Positions 1 through 6,098 of a DNA stretch of 6,916 nt are shown here, piece after piece. Source of the stretch: Syntrophaceae bacterium UBA1411. GTDB lineage: Bacteria; Desulfobacterota; Syntrophia; Syntrophales; Smithellaceae. The position numbers were made by a program, and so were the translations under genes. Numbering within the stretch: position 1 is the stretch's first letter; each line of letters begins with the position of its first letter. Below the pieces are notes generated by a model. The model saw only the letters and a program-made list of their open reading frames with translations, ran no database searches and was not told the origin of the DNA. The stretch covers positions 6,488 through 13,403 of the forward strand of contig DBPV01000061.1 of assembly GCA_002304995.1 (NCBI GenBank), written 5' to 3'.

Positions 1-1
1 C

Positions 2-961
2 CTGCTCGTGGAAGGCACGGAAGAACAGCAGAGAGGATATGCCATCGAAAAGGCGCGGTGGGTCTCGCTGCGCCAGGAACTGGAAGACATCTATCTCCTC
101 ATCGAAAACCAGCGGCTCAGAAACGCGCACCCCCGCCGCGAGTGGCTCGCGCTCTTCGGCAAAGAAGAGGTGGCCCTGCGCGAGGCGGCCCTGGATCTGG
201 AACGCAGCGATATGCGCTTCACGCTCAAAAAAGTGAATCCGGAATGGTCCCGCGAGGATATCGACAGCTACATCCTGGACGAAGAGGCGCGCCGGCGAAG
301 CGAGCTTGCGCGGCTCAAGACGGACGCAGTCCTGGCGCCCCATCTCATCCGGGTGTCCGCGGAAGCGGCTGCGGAGACGGGCGCCCAAGGCACTGCCGCG
401 GAAACCGACGCGTACCTGCAGGAGTGCAAGACGGTGCTGCGGCAGATCCGCCGGCTCCTCCATCCCGACAGACTTCTCCACCACCCCGCCTACGCGCATC
501 TCACGCAGAAACAGAAGGAGCGCCTGGAGGAAATGCTGCTTGCCGCCCTGGAGGTCCGGCCCGAGGAGCTGGGCTATCCCGAAGGTTATCTGCTCCACGA
601 GATGCGCTCCCTCCAGAGTTTGAAAAACGCTTTGTCGCGCGTCGAGGCCATCCTGGGCAATCCGGGAATCGAGATCGACGAACGGCTCGCCATCCAGGGC
701 GAGACCCTGCCGGAAAAGCTTGACTGGCTGCAAAGGGAAGTGACGATGCTCGAAGATGAGATCCTCGCCGCGAAGGCCGAGCTCCAGGCCCTCTTCGAGG
801 ACGAGGAGCGGGCGAGGGAGAGGGCCATCCTGGACAATCGGGCAAGCCACGACAAGGTGAGAGCCGATCTGGCCGCCCGCACCGGCGAAGTGAGGCGCGA
901 CGCGGAGCGCCTGGAGCAGGCCTGCAACGCCCTTTTCGATCCCGAAGGAGAGTCCCAATGA
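2..961 (+). CDS. J-domain-like coiled-coil protein, 5' end outside window
   Basis: The reading frame is open to the left edge (CTG CTC precede the GTG at 8), so the true start is probably upstream and residue numbers here count from the GTG at 8 (317 residues visible). Around residues 135-190 there is a J-domain-like core: a basic helix ending in RRLLHPDRL with the HPD tripeptide at 152-154, then a charged helix beginning LTQKQKERLEE. HPD is the motif by which J-proteins stimulate the Hsp70 ATPase (family knowledge). The flanks, roughly 10-100 and 225-310, are rich in Glu, Arg, Leu and Ala and look like coiled coils. No signal peptide or membrane segment is visible. The stop overlaps the start of the AAA+ ATPase gene (ATGA), so the two are probably translationally coupled. 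I infer a co-chaperone or adaptor for the ATPase or for an Hsp70 encoded elsewhere; no DnaK gene is visible in the window. Confidence 0.7.
   Translation: MLVEGTEEQQRGYAIEKARWVSLRQELEDIYLLIENQRLRNAHPRREWLALFGKEEVALREAALDLERSDMRFTLKKVNPEWSREDIDSYILDEEARRRSELARLKTDAVLAPHLIRVSAEAAAETGAQGTAAETDAYLQECKTVLRQIRRLLHPDRLLHHPAYAHLTQKQKERLEEMLLAALEVRPEELGYPEGYLLHEMRSLQSLKNALSRVEAILGNPGIEIDERLAIQGETLPEKLDWLQREVTMLEDEILAAKAELQALFEDEERARERAILDNRASHDKVRADLAARTGEVRRDAERLEQACNALFDPEGESQ
945..950 (+). promoter_or_regulatory. Ribosome binding site of the AAA+ ATPase gene
   Basis: AAGGAG lies inside the end of the J-domain gene, 7 bases before ATG 958. It supports that start and coupled translation. Confidence 0.7.
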
Positions 962-3183
962 CGCTCAATGAACTTTGCGAACTCGTGGGCAGGTACTATC
1001 CGGACGGCGAACGGACCCTTCCCCGAATGCTTTTTGTCTGGACCAGCCATGATGCAGACGGCACCCTCGCCCGCCTCCTTGCGCCGGCGAAAGCCAGTCC
1101 GGCCGTGTTTGCTCTGGCCCTGGAACCCTTTCTCCGCGACAACGTCGACGAGGACCGGCGCCTGCTTACCCGCACCATCATCGATACCCGGATGAAGCCC
1201 GTCCTGGCCTGCGATGTCCTGTGCTCCCTGTGCGGCAGCCGGGACCACCGCCTCTACCGCGCCCTTCAGGCGGCCGGCATCGACATGACCGCTCTGGCGA
1301 TAACCGCCCGGCACGCCGGTTATGCCGCGAGGCGCCGGCCGTCCAATCCGGGTGCGTCAAACGACAGCGTATTCCTCCAGTACGGCCGCGAACTGACAGC
1401 GCTGGCCGAAAAGGGCGATTTCGACGACCTTGCCGACCGGCCCGAGGAAATGGACCGCCTGGTCGAAGTGCTCCTGAGGAAGAAAAAACGCAACGCCATG
1501 CTCACCGGCCCGGCCGGCGTCGGCAAGACCGCCCTCGTCGAACTTTTGTCGCGGCGCCTAACGAGGCGCCAGGCGCCGGCGCGGCTCGCGGAAAGCAAGG
1601 TCTACGAAGTCAGCATGGGGAGCCTCCTGGCGGGAACCACGCTCCGGGGCATGTTCGAAGACCGGGTGGCGAAGGTGATCCGGGCGCTCGAAACCTGTCA
1701 ACCCGCCATCCTCTTCATCGACGAGGCCCATCTCCTCTGGGGCGCGGGCAGGGCGGAAGGAGCGCCCATGGACGCGGCGAATCTGTTGAAGCCCGTCCTC
1801 GCCGGATCGCGCGTGTCCGTGATCGGCGCCACCACGACGGGCGAATACTTCCGCTACATCGCCCGCGACGCGGCGCTCGCCCGGCGCTTTCAGCAGATTA
1901 AACTCGAGGAACCGGGCAGAGAAGCGACGCTCGCCATTCTGAAGCGCCATGCGCAAACCCTGGAGAAACACCACGGCATCCGAATCGGCGCGGAGATTCC
2001 GGCCGGGGCCTGGCAGGCAACACAAAACCATCTGGCGAACCGCAGCCAGCCGGACAAAAGCCTGGACCTTCTCGACAGCGCCGCAGGCCTCGTCGAAAGG
2101 GAAGGCCGGAATGAAATGCAGACGGAAGACCTCTACCGGGTCCTGGCCCGCCAGACGGGACGGATGATGAGCTCTCTGGGCGAGGGCAAAACGAAGGATC
2201 TCCGGGGCCTCGAGGAATCCCTCAACCGCCGCGTGATCGGCCAGGAAGAGGCAGTGCGGAAAGTGGTCTCGACCCTCGTTACGCGGCGCTACGGCGAAAC
2301 AGCGCCGGGGCGGCCGCTGGGGACGTTTCTTTTCTCCGGCGCGACCGGCGTGGGCAAAACGGAGCTCGCCCGGGCGCTGGCGCAGGAATACTTCGGAAGC
2401 GACAAAGACTTTCTCCACATCGACCTTGCCGAATATCCGGGGCACGACGGCGTGCACAAGCTCATCGGAATGCCCTACGGCGCCGCTTTCGGAACAGCCG
2501 ACGGCCTGCTCATCCGGTGGCTCGAGGAAAGGTCCGGCGGCGTCATCCTTTTCGACGAAATTGAAAAGGCGCATCCCGACATCCACCGTCTGCTCCTGGG
2601 AATGCTCGACGAGGGAAGAATCACGTCGGGTATGGGGGAGCGCTTCGATGTCCGCCGCTCGGTAATCATTCTCACCACGAACATCCTTTCCCCCCGCGAC
2701 ATCAACCGGCGGAAACCGGGATTTTCCGCAAGCGACGCTCCCGCGGATCCGGTCGCCCTTCTCGCGAAACACTTTCCCGGGGAATTTTTGGGAAGGCTCG
2801 ACGAAATCATCCTCTTCCGGACGCCGACGACGCCGATTCTGAAAAAGATTCTGGGCCAGAAGCTGGGCTTCGCGCTCGCCCGCCTCAGGGAAAAGGGAAT
2901 CTTCCTCATCTGCGACGAAGAGCGGCTTGCCGATTATCTGCTCGCCTGTGACCCAAGACCCTGGGCCGGCGCGCGCGACATGGCCCGCCTCATCGAGCGC
3001 AAGCTCATCGCGCCCCTCGCCCGCCTCCTTGTCGGCCACGATCCGGAAAACCGGCTCTGCATCGACCTTCCGGAGTCCTTCTACCGCTTCGGAACTCTGG
3101 AGCGTCTGCTCCCCGTACAACAGCCCGGACCGCCTCCGCCTGCTTCGGAAAGGCCGGCGGTGGCCGCAAACGCCCGATCATGA
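958..3183 (+). CDS. ClpA/ClpB-type AAA+ ATPase with two nucleotide-binding domains
   Basis: A 741-residue cytoplasmic AAA+ protein. The ATG start has AAGGAG at 945-950, 7 bases upstream. The N-terminal ~130 residues are not a recognisable Clp N-domain. The first ATPase domain has Walker A GPAGVGKT (184-191), Walker B ILFIDEAH (251-258), a sensor-1-like GATTTGEY stretch and an ARRF arginine-finger region. The second has Walker A GATGVGKT (461-468) and Walker B VILFDEIEKAHPD (D533, E534). The coiled-coil M-domain of ClpB is absent, because the first domain runs almost directly into RVIGQEEAV of the second, so the architecture is closer to ClpA/ClpC. Pore loops are altered: TLRG replaces the usual YRG in ring 1, and GAAFG stands where GYVG is usual in ring 2. 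The tail (about 720-741) is Pro/Ala-rich. It likely works as a hexameric unfoldase or remodeller with the J-domain protein upstream; the substrate is unknown. An ordinary housekeeping Clp is less likely because of the divergent N-terminus and pore loops. Confidence 0.88.
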   Translation: MTLNELCELVGRYYPDGERTLPRMLFVWTSHDADGTLARLLAPAKASPAVFALALEPFLRDNVDEDRRLLTRTIIDTRMKPVLACDVLCSLCGSRDHRLYRALQAAGIDMTALAITARHAGYAARRRPSNPGASNDSVFLQYGRELTALAEKGDFDDLADRPEEMDRLVEVLLRKKKRNAMLTGPAGVGKTALVELLSRRLTRRQAPARLAESKVYEVSMGSLLAGTTLRGMFEDRVAKVIRALETCQPAILFIDEAHLLWGAGRAEGAPMDAANLLKPVLAGSRVSVIGATTTGEYFRYIARDAALARRFQQIKLEEPGREATLAILKRHAQTLEKHHGIRIGAEIPAGAWQATQNHLANRSQPDKSLDLLDSAAGLVEREGRNEMQTEDLYRVLARQTGRMMSSLGEGKTKDLRGLEESLNRRVIGQEEAVRKVVSTLVTRRYGETAPGRPLGTFLFSGATGVGKTELARALAQEYFGSDKDFLHIDLAEYPGHDGVHKLIGMPYGAAFGTADGLLIRWLEERSGGVILFDEIEKAHPDIHRLLLGMLDEGRITSGMGERFDVRRSVIILTTNILSPRDINRRKPGFSASDAPADPVALLAKHFPGEFLGRLDEIILFRTPTTPILKKILGQKLGFALARLREKGIFLICDEERLADYLLACDPRPWAGARDMARLIERKLIAPLARLLVGHDPENRLCIDLPESFYRFGTLERLLPVQQPGPPPPASERPAVAANARS

Positions 3184-3190
3184 AAGGAGA
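3183..3190 (+). promoter_or_regulatory. Ribosome binding site deciding the start of the small zinc-ribbon gene
   Basis: AAAGGAGA is ideally spaced for ATG 3198 and lies downstream of the competing ATG 3180, so it favours the 55-residue form. Confidence 0.6.
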
Positions 3191-3197
3191 TGCCGAT

Positions 3198-3365
3198 ATG
3201 GAAGACCGCGAACATCGAAAAACCGAGGAACACAACTGCCACGAACACGTCCACTACGACGGCGGCCGGAAGATCAACCGCGACGGCGTGCGGATCTGGG
3301 TTGAGACGTACACCTGCCGTCTCTGCGGGAAAAGACTCGACGTGAAAGAAGAGATCCTGGACTGA
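3198..3365 (+). CDS. Small zinc-ribbon-like protein (55 aa)
   Basis: Not recognised as a named family. An ATG at 3180 overlaps the ATPase stop, but ATG 3198 is preferred because AAAGGAGA (3183-3190) sits 8 bases before it; the longer form would add six residues. The 55-residue product has a His/Cys-rich N-terminal part (H12, C14, H15, H17, H19) and a C-terminal CRLCGK (C40, C43). This CxxH ... CxxC spacing suggests a single zinc-binding ribbon. It lies 14 bases after the ATPase gene, on the same strand and with the same GC-rich composition, so it is probably the last gene of the operon. It may be a small adaptor or structural subunit of the chaperone module (inference). No membrane segment is present. 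Confidence 0.65.
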   Translation: MEDREHRKTEEHNCHEHVHYDGGRKINRDGVRIWVETYTCRLCGKRLDVKEEILD

Positions 3366-3474
3366 AAGGCGGCACGCACATTCGGCACGCTCTTTCCCTG
3401 CGGCGTTTGTTGCAGGAGAAATCAGACCAGGATTTGGTGAAGGCGGATTGATGTTTTTACGTCCCATAATTCGC

Positions 3475-3494
3475 CCTGAATCTTCGGGTTTTTT
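3475..3494 (+). terminator. Possible weak rho-independent terminator of the chaperone-like operon
   Basis: CCTGA / TCGGG (one G-T pair, four-base loop) is followed directly by six T residues. The stem is short, and the site lies about 110 bases after the last gene of the operon, at the point where the integrase similarity ends. It could be chance, since the same bases also read as the truncated integrase end on the other strand. Confidence 0.35.
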
Positions 3495-3665
3495 CTTCAA
3501 ATCATCAAGAAATAATTGAATTTTCAATTCAGTTGGAGTAGATTGACCCGCATTGGAGAAGCGGATGAACTTGCTTGCCCATCCGGCGTAAAAAGGAATC
3601 TGGTTTTCGAGAGCCAGCCTTCGGTCCGCCATGAATTTCTGGAACTCGGGCAAAATCTGATTCAC
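3480..3665 (-). pseudogene. intI: Integron integrase (tyrosine recombinase), N-terminal fragment only
   Basis: On the minus strand a GTG at 3665-3663, with GGAG (minus strand of 3674-3677) 8 bases upstream, opens a frame. Its first ~62 residues resemble the N-terminal SAM-like core-binding domain of integron integrases: LPEFQKFM, then LENQIPFYAGWASKFIRFSN (the characteristic 'EKQ-PFY--W--KF--F' signature), then IQLFLDDLKKKPED. After this the frame continues into intergenic and operon sequence with no integrase similarity. The central domain, the IntI-specific patch and the catalytic R-H-R-Y residues are missing; a full integrase has roughly 320-340 residues. The fragment therefore cannot recombine DNA. 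Its orientation, divergent from the cassettes on its right, is canonical for an integron. I infer a deletion that fused the remnant to the chaperone-like operon. Confidence 0.75.
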
Positions 3666-3724
3666 GGGCGCAACTCCATCAAAGCAGATATTTTAACCAC
3701 GATTCACAAAAAACATTAAAATAA

Positions 3725-3735
3725 CCGGAGCGGTA
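3725..3735 (+). repeat. 11-bp direct repeat copy 1 (CCGGAGCGGTA) in attI-like region
   Basis: Identical to 3856-3866, 131 bases apart. Possible accessory integrase-binding site or duplication scar. Confidence 0.5.
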
Positions 3736-3756
3736 TTTCCTGATAATAAGGACCTT

Positions 3757-3771
3757 TTGCCGCAACGGCAA
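3757..3771. other. Perfect 6-bp-stem hairpin in attI-like region
   Basis: TTGCCG, loop CAA, CGGCAA. On the plus strand it is followed by TTTATATTG, which is only a weak U-tract, so a terminator role is doubtful. It may be structural or a protein-binding palindrome. Confidence 0.45.
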
Positions 3772-3777
3772 TTTATA

Positions 3778-3807
3778 TTGAATTGATTTTCAAGGAGTTT
3801 TTCTAAA
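3778..3807 (+). promoter_or_regulatory. Candidate cassette promoter (Pc-like)
   Basis: TTGAAT (3778-3783) and TCTAAA (3802-3807) are separated by 18 bases and point toward the cassettes. Each matches the sigma-70 consensus at four of six positions. The place is right for a Pc in the attI region, but the match is modest. Confidence 0.25.
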
Positions 3808-3845
3808 GAAGCAAAACGGCCTGGAAGTTGTTTTGCACCAAAAAC

Positions 3846-3859
3846 CCGGCTTTTGCCGG
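3846..3859. other. CCGGC-TTTT-GCCGG hairpin just before the cassette boundary
   Basis: A perfect five-base stem with a four-T loop, 15 bases before the GTT core. It would lie in the 5' leader of any transcript entering cassette 1. Confidence 0.5.
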
Positions 3860-3866
3860 AGCGGTA
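3856..3866 (+). repeat. 11-bp direct repeat copy 2 (CCGGAGCGGTA) in attI-like region
   Basis: Identical to 3725-3735. It ends 8 bases before the GTTATGT crossover core, and its first four bases form the right arm of the CCGGC/GCCGG hairpin. Confidence 0.5.
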
Positions 3867-3875
3867 GATTAAATG

Positions 3876-4814
3876 TTATGTAAGGTGATTTATGGAAAAG
3901 ATCAAAGAATATAGGAATACAATTTTTCCTGTCGATACTTTAAAAAAAGCCATTGTGTTATTTGATTCATTGGCCAAGACGGAACGCGTAATCGGAATCG
4001 CCAAATACATTGATCCAAATAAAAAGAATCTCACTGATGAAGAAATATTTTCACGTGAGATCACAAGAAATTTCAGTATCAAGCAATTTGACGAAACTTG
4101 GAATTATGATTCAGAAGATGAATTTTTCGGGGACTACCGAAAGTATGATCCGAGCAACTGCCAAAACCACTTTCACTATAAAAGAACAGTCCTATTTCAT
4201 GCCCTTGAGATAGAATCGTTATCTGGAACAGACTCACGAATCGCGGTTAAGTTCAGTAGAGACGCAGATAGTCGTTCAGCCATTGAGAGAGTATTTGATA
4301 TCTTTGAAACAGATGCCCCGAAATCAAAACTGCCTTATGAATTAACAGAAAAGCCAAAATTATTCATTGGCCATGGGAGAAGTAACCTATGGCGAGATAT
4401 TAAAGATCACTTACATGATAAGCATCTCTATGAGGTTGTGGCCTACGAAGTTGGATCGCGGGCAGGACACACCATTAGAGACATTCTCGAGGACATGCTT
4501 GCCAAAAGCTCCTTTGCTATATTGGTCATGACAGCTGAAGATCAAACAATTGATGGACAATTCCGCGCACGTCAGAACGTGGTTCACGAAATTGGCCTCT
4601 TCCAAGGCAGGCTCGGATTCAATCGTGCTATAGTATTACTAGAAGATGGTGTGGAAGAATTCTCAAATATACACGGTATTGAGCAGATTAGATTTTCAAA
4701 AGGGAACATCAGGGAAACCTATGGAGAAATATTGGCAACTATCAAGAGAGAGTTCTATTGAAATACATAACAAAATCAATACACCCGATCGCTGCGCTCC
4801 GGGTGATTTCTTCG
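3876..4814 (+). mobile_element. Gene cassette 1 (TIR-like effector)
   Basis: A 939-base unit from TTATGT to the G of the next GTT core. It contains one gene starting 16 bases inside the cassette and ending just before the attC. R'' ACATAAC is the exact reverse complement of G+TTATGT, which shows that this attC and this cassette start belong together. Confidence 0.8.
3892..4761 (+). CDS. TIR-like (PF10137/CAP12-type) predicted nucleotide-binding effector
   Basis: A 289-residue protein; ATG is preceded by AAGGTG (3882-3887). The C-terminal half (about 156-289) matches the 'predicted nucleotide-binding protein containing TIR-like domain' family: KLFIGHGR (156-163), GSRAGHTIRDILEDML (188-203), FAILVMTAED (208-217), RARQNVVHEIGLFQG (225-239), and IVLLEDGVE. 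By analogy with TIR NADases the glutamate in VVHEIG (E233) is the candidate catalytic residue. Relatives with this domain include the TIR effectors of CBASS/Pycsar phage defence, which degrade NAD+ when a cyclic nucleotide binds. Residues 1-150 are not recognised; they are charged with an aromatic-rich stretch (W70-Y85, HFHYKR 93-98) and may be a sensor domain. No membrane segment or signal peptide is visible. No cyclase gene is adjacent, so it may act alone. A role in phage defence is inference; the family match is fairly strong. Confidence 0.8.
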   Translation: MEKIKEYRNTIFPVDTLKKAIVLFDSLAKTERVIGIAKYIDPNKKNLTDEEIFSREITRNFSIKQFDETWNYDSEDEFFGDYRKYDPSNCQNHFHYKRTVLFHALEIESLSGTDSRIAVKFSRDADSRSAIERVFDIFETDAPKSKLPYELTEKPKLFIGHGRSNLWRDIKDHLHDKHLYEVVAYEVGSRAGHTIRDILEDMLAKSSFAILVMTAEDQTIDGQFRARQNVVHEIGLFQGRLGFNRAIVLLEDGVEEFSNIHGIEQIRFSKGNIRETYGEILATIKREFY

Positions 4815-4820
4815 TTCTGT
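4765..4820 (+). other. attC: attC site of cassette 1
   Basis: R'' ACATAAC (4765-4771) and R' GTTCTGT (4814-4820) enclose a 56-base folded site. AAATC (4773-4777) can pair with GATTT (4805-4809), and CACCCG (4782-4787) with CGGGTG (4800-4805) around a 12-base loop; the two helices share one base. It is near the shortest size known for attC. Confidence 0.8.
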
Positions 4821-5756
4821 GTAACAAAGTTAATCGGAGATATCAATGTTTGCTGAACTAGAGAAAATCAATGCGCGTCCTGAACCATTCGAGTTTTATA
4901 CAGCAAGTGACCTTTGGACAGATGAGCATACGTCAAAGCAGATGCTATCTTTCCACTTGAACGAGGAAATCGATGTTTCGTCCCGAAAAGTGGAATTTAT
5001 CAACCGTTCAGTTGAGTGGATCGCATCTCGGTTCAACATCGGCAGGGACACCAAAATTGCTGATTTTGGCTGTGGCCCTGGATTGTACGCAACACGTTTG
5101 GCGAAAAGTGGAGCGAATGTAACGGGCATTGATTTTTCCGAGAGGTCCATCGAATACGCAAAGGAAGTCGCATGCCGCGAGCAGTTGAACATCAGGTACG
5201 TGACGCAGAACTACCTGGAGTTCGAAACAGAAGACCGCTTCGATCTTGTGCTAATGATTATGTGCGATTTCTGCGCCCTCAGCCCAACACAAAGGAAAGG
5301 GATTCTGCGAAAATTTCACAGCATTCTAAAACCGAGCGGTTATGTCCTGCTTGATGTATATTCCCTTTCGGCGTTTGAACAAAGGGAAGAGTCCTCGACA
5401 TACGAGAGAAACCTCCTCAATGGCTTCTGGTCGCCAAACAAGTATTATGGCTTTTTAAATACCTTTAAATACATTGATGAAAAAGTAGTGCTCGACAAGT
5501 ACACAATCGTTGAGGCGGAGCGTACAAGGTGTGTGTACAACTGGCTACAATATTTCGCTCCCGAGGAGTTGAAGAAATCATTCATGGAAGCCAATTTTAA
5601 GGTTGACAGCCTTTATTCGGATGTGGCTGGCGAATCGTATGATCAAAACACAGGCGAATTCGCAATCGTGGCGACCAAGGCGTAGGTCACACAGAACAAT
5701 GCCATGCACGCGGACGGGAATTCCGCTGCGCTTCATTCCCGCCGGTGATGGCCACG
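4815..5756 (+). mobile_element. Gene cassette 2 (methyltransferase)
   Basis: A 942-base cassette from TTCTGT to the G at 5756, with a single gene. R'' ACAGAAC (5691-5697) is the exact reverse complement of G+TTCTGT at its own start. Confidence 0.8.
4846..5685 (+). CDS. Class I SAM-dependent methyltransferase
   Basis: A 279-residue protein; ATG has GGAG (4836-4839) 6 bases upstream. It has the Rossmann-type methyltransferase core: motif I IADFGCGPG (71-79) for SAM binding, an acidic end of strand 2 in VTGIDFS (D96) expected to hold the ribose hydroxyls, FDLVLMIMCDF (132-142) as motif IV, and LKPSGYVLLDVYS (161-173) with the usual turn before strand 5. Residues 1-65 form an N-terminal extension. 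The part after 175 (an aromatic-rich stretch, then FAPEEL and a final GEFAIVATKA) is the substrate side. It looks like Methyltransf_25/11-type small-molecule enzymes and lacks the (D/N)PP(Y/F) motif of DNA adenine methylases, so a DNA target is unlikely. Substrate unknown. Single-gene cassette, with no sign of cooperation with its neighbours apart from shared transcription. Confidence 0.85.
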   Translation: MFAELEKINARPEPFEFYTASDLWTDEHTSKQMLSFHLNEEIDVSSRKVEFINRSVEWIASRFNIGRDTKIADFGCGPGLYATRLAKSGANVTGIDFSERSIEYAKEVACREQLNIRYVTQNYLEFETEDRFDLVLMIMCDFCALSPTQRKGILRKFHSILKPSGYVLLDVYSLSAFEQREESSTYERNLLNGFWSPNKYYGFLNTFKYIDEKVVLDKYTIVEAERTRCVYNWLQYFAPEELKKSFMEANFKVDSLYSDVAGESYDQNTGEFAIVATKA

Positions 5757-5762
5757 TTGTCA
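5691..5762 (+). other. attC: attC site of cassette 2
   Basis: R'' ACAGAAC (5691-5697) and R' GTTGTCA (5756-5762) enclose 72 bases. CCAT/ATGG and CAC/GTG form the outer stem, and CGG-A-CGGGAAT (5711-5721) pairs with ATTCCCGCCG (5735-5744). The bulged A5714 resembles the extrahelical bases that steer strand choice in attC recombination. Confidence 0.8.
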
Positions 5763-5789
5763 TAAATAAATGCTTTCAGAATCAGTCCG

Positions 5790-5807
5790 TTTATAGTACC
5801 ATATAAA
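5790..5807. promoter_or_regulatory. Palindromic operator candidate upstream of the antitoxin
   Basis: TTTATA (5790-5795) and TATAAA (5802-5807) are inverted repeats around GTACCA. Phd/YefM antitoxins autorepress by binding palindromes with a GTAC core (family knowledge). TATAGT (5792-5797) could also be the -10 box, so repressor and polymerase would compete; no convincing -35 box is visible. Confidence 0.4.
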
Positions 5808-5822
5808 GACTGGAGGTAGTAT

Positions 5823-6098
5823 ATGAATATATCAAAAGACATAAAACCGATAACCTATTTAAAGGCACATGCACCTGAATTGTTAAAGCAAATCAATGAA
5901 ACACATCGGCCCGTAGTAATCACACAAAATGGTGAACCTAAGGCTGTTCTCCAAGATCCGCAGAGCTATGAAAACATAAGAAATGCTATTGGCATACTCA
6001 AGCTTCTCTCTCAGGGCGAAGAAGACATTAAAAAGGGGAAACTCAAATCCCAAGATGAAGTATTTTCGAAAATTGAAAGTATTCTCAAAGATAAATGA
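5823..6098 (+). CDS. Phd/YefM-family antitoxin
   Basis: A 91-residue antitoxin; ATG has GGAGG (5812-5816) 6 bases upstream. The N-terminal half, ISKDIKPITYLKAHAPELL then ETHRPVVITQNGEPKAVL and DPQSYE, is the Phd/YefM DNA-binding and dimer fold. The charged C-terminal tail (about 60-91, Lys/Glu/Asp-rich, ending ESILKDK) is expected to wrap around and block the toxin. It likely neutralises the downstream RelE/ParE toxin and represses the pair through the GTAC-centred palindrome just upstream. The stop overlaps the toxin start (ATGA), making expression coupled. Typical family length is 75-95 residues. Confidence 0.88.
   Translation: MNISKDIKPITYLKAHAPELLKQINETHRPVVITQNGEPKAVLQDPQSYENIRNAIGILKLLSQGEEDIKKGKLKSQDEVFSKIESILKDK

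Larger units (their letters stand above)
3666..3881 (+). other. attI: attI-like recombination region between intI remnant and first cassette
   Basis: About 216 non-coding bases separate the integrase start from the first cassette. The crossover core is GTTATGT (3875-3881), with the cassette joined after the G. The region holds a direct repeat CCGGAGCGGTA (3725-3735 and 3856-3866), a perfect hairpin TTGCCG-CAA-CGGCAA (3757-3771) and a second one CCGGC-TTTT-GCCGG (3846-3859). No R'' box complementary to GTTATGT is found upstream, so this is an attI rather than an attC of a lost cassette. In known integrons attI carries extra integrase-binding repeats and the cassette promoter; the direct repeat may be such sites (inference). 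Confidence 0.55.

Noticed and set aside
1558..3120. Long minus-strand open frame opposite the AAA+ ATPase gene
   Set aside because: It is a shadow of a GC-rich coding region: no recognisable motif, while the plus strand has complete Walker motifs.
3366..3479. Minus-strand frame continuing from the integrase stub into this stretch and on into the operon
   Set aside because: The translation after KKKPED has no integrase-like pattern and runs antisense through GC-rich genes, where stops are rare. I see no supported gene in these ~115 bases, only the short hairpin CCTGC...GCAGG near 3399-3418, which lacks a T-run.
3516..3719. Plus-strand 67-codon frame across the integrase fragment
   Set aside because: It lies antisense to recognisable integrase sequence, has no convincing ribosome binding site and shows no family pattern.
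3666..3760. Integrase promoter with an SOS/LexA box on the minus strand
   Set aside because: No CTG-N10-CAG type box was found and the -35/-10 candidates are poorly spaced.
3810..3881. attC of a lost cassette ahead of cassette 1
   Set aside because: No R'' box complementary to GTTATGT and no L-box arms are found upstream. The CCGGC/GCCGG hairpin alone is not an attC.
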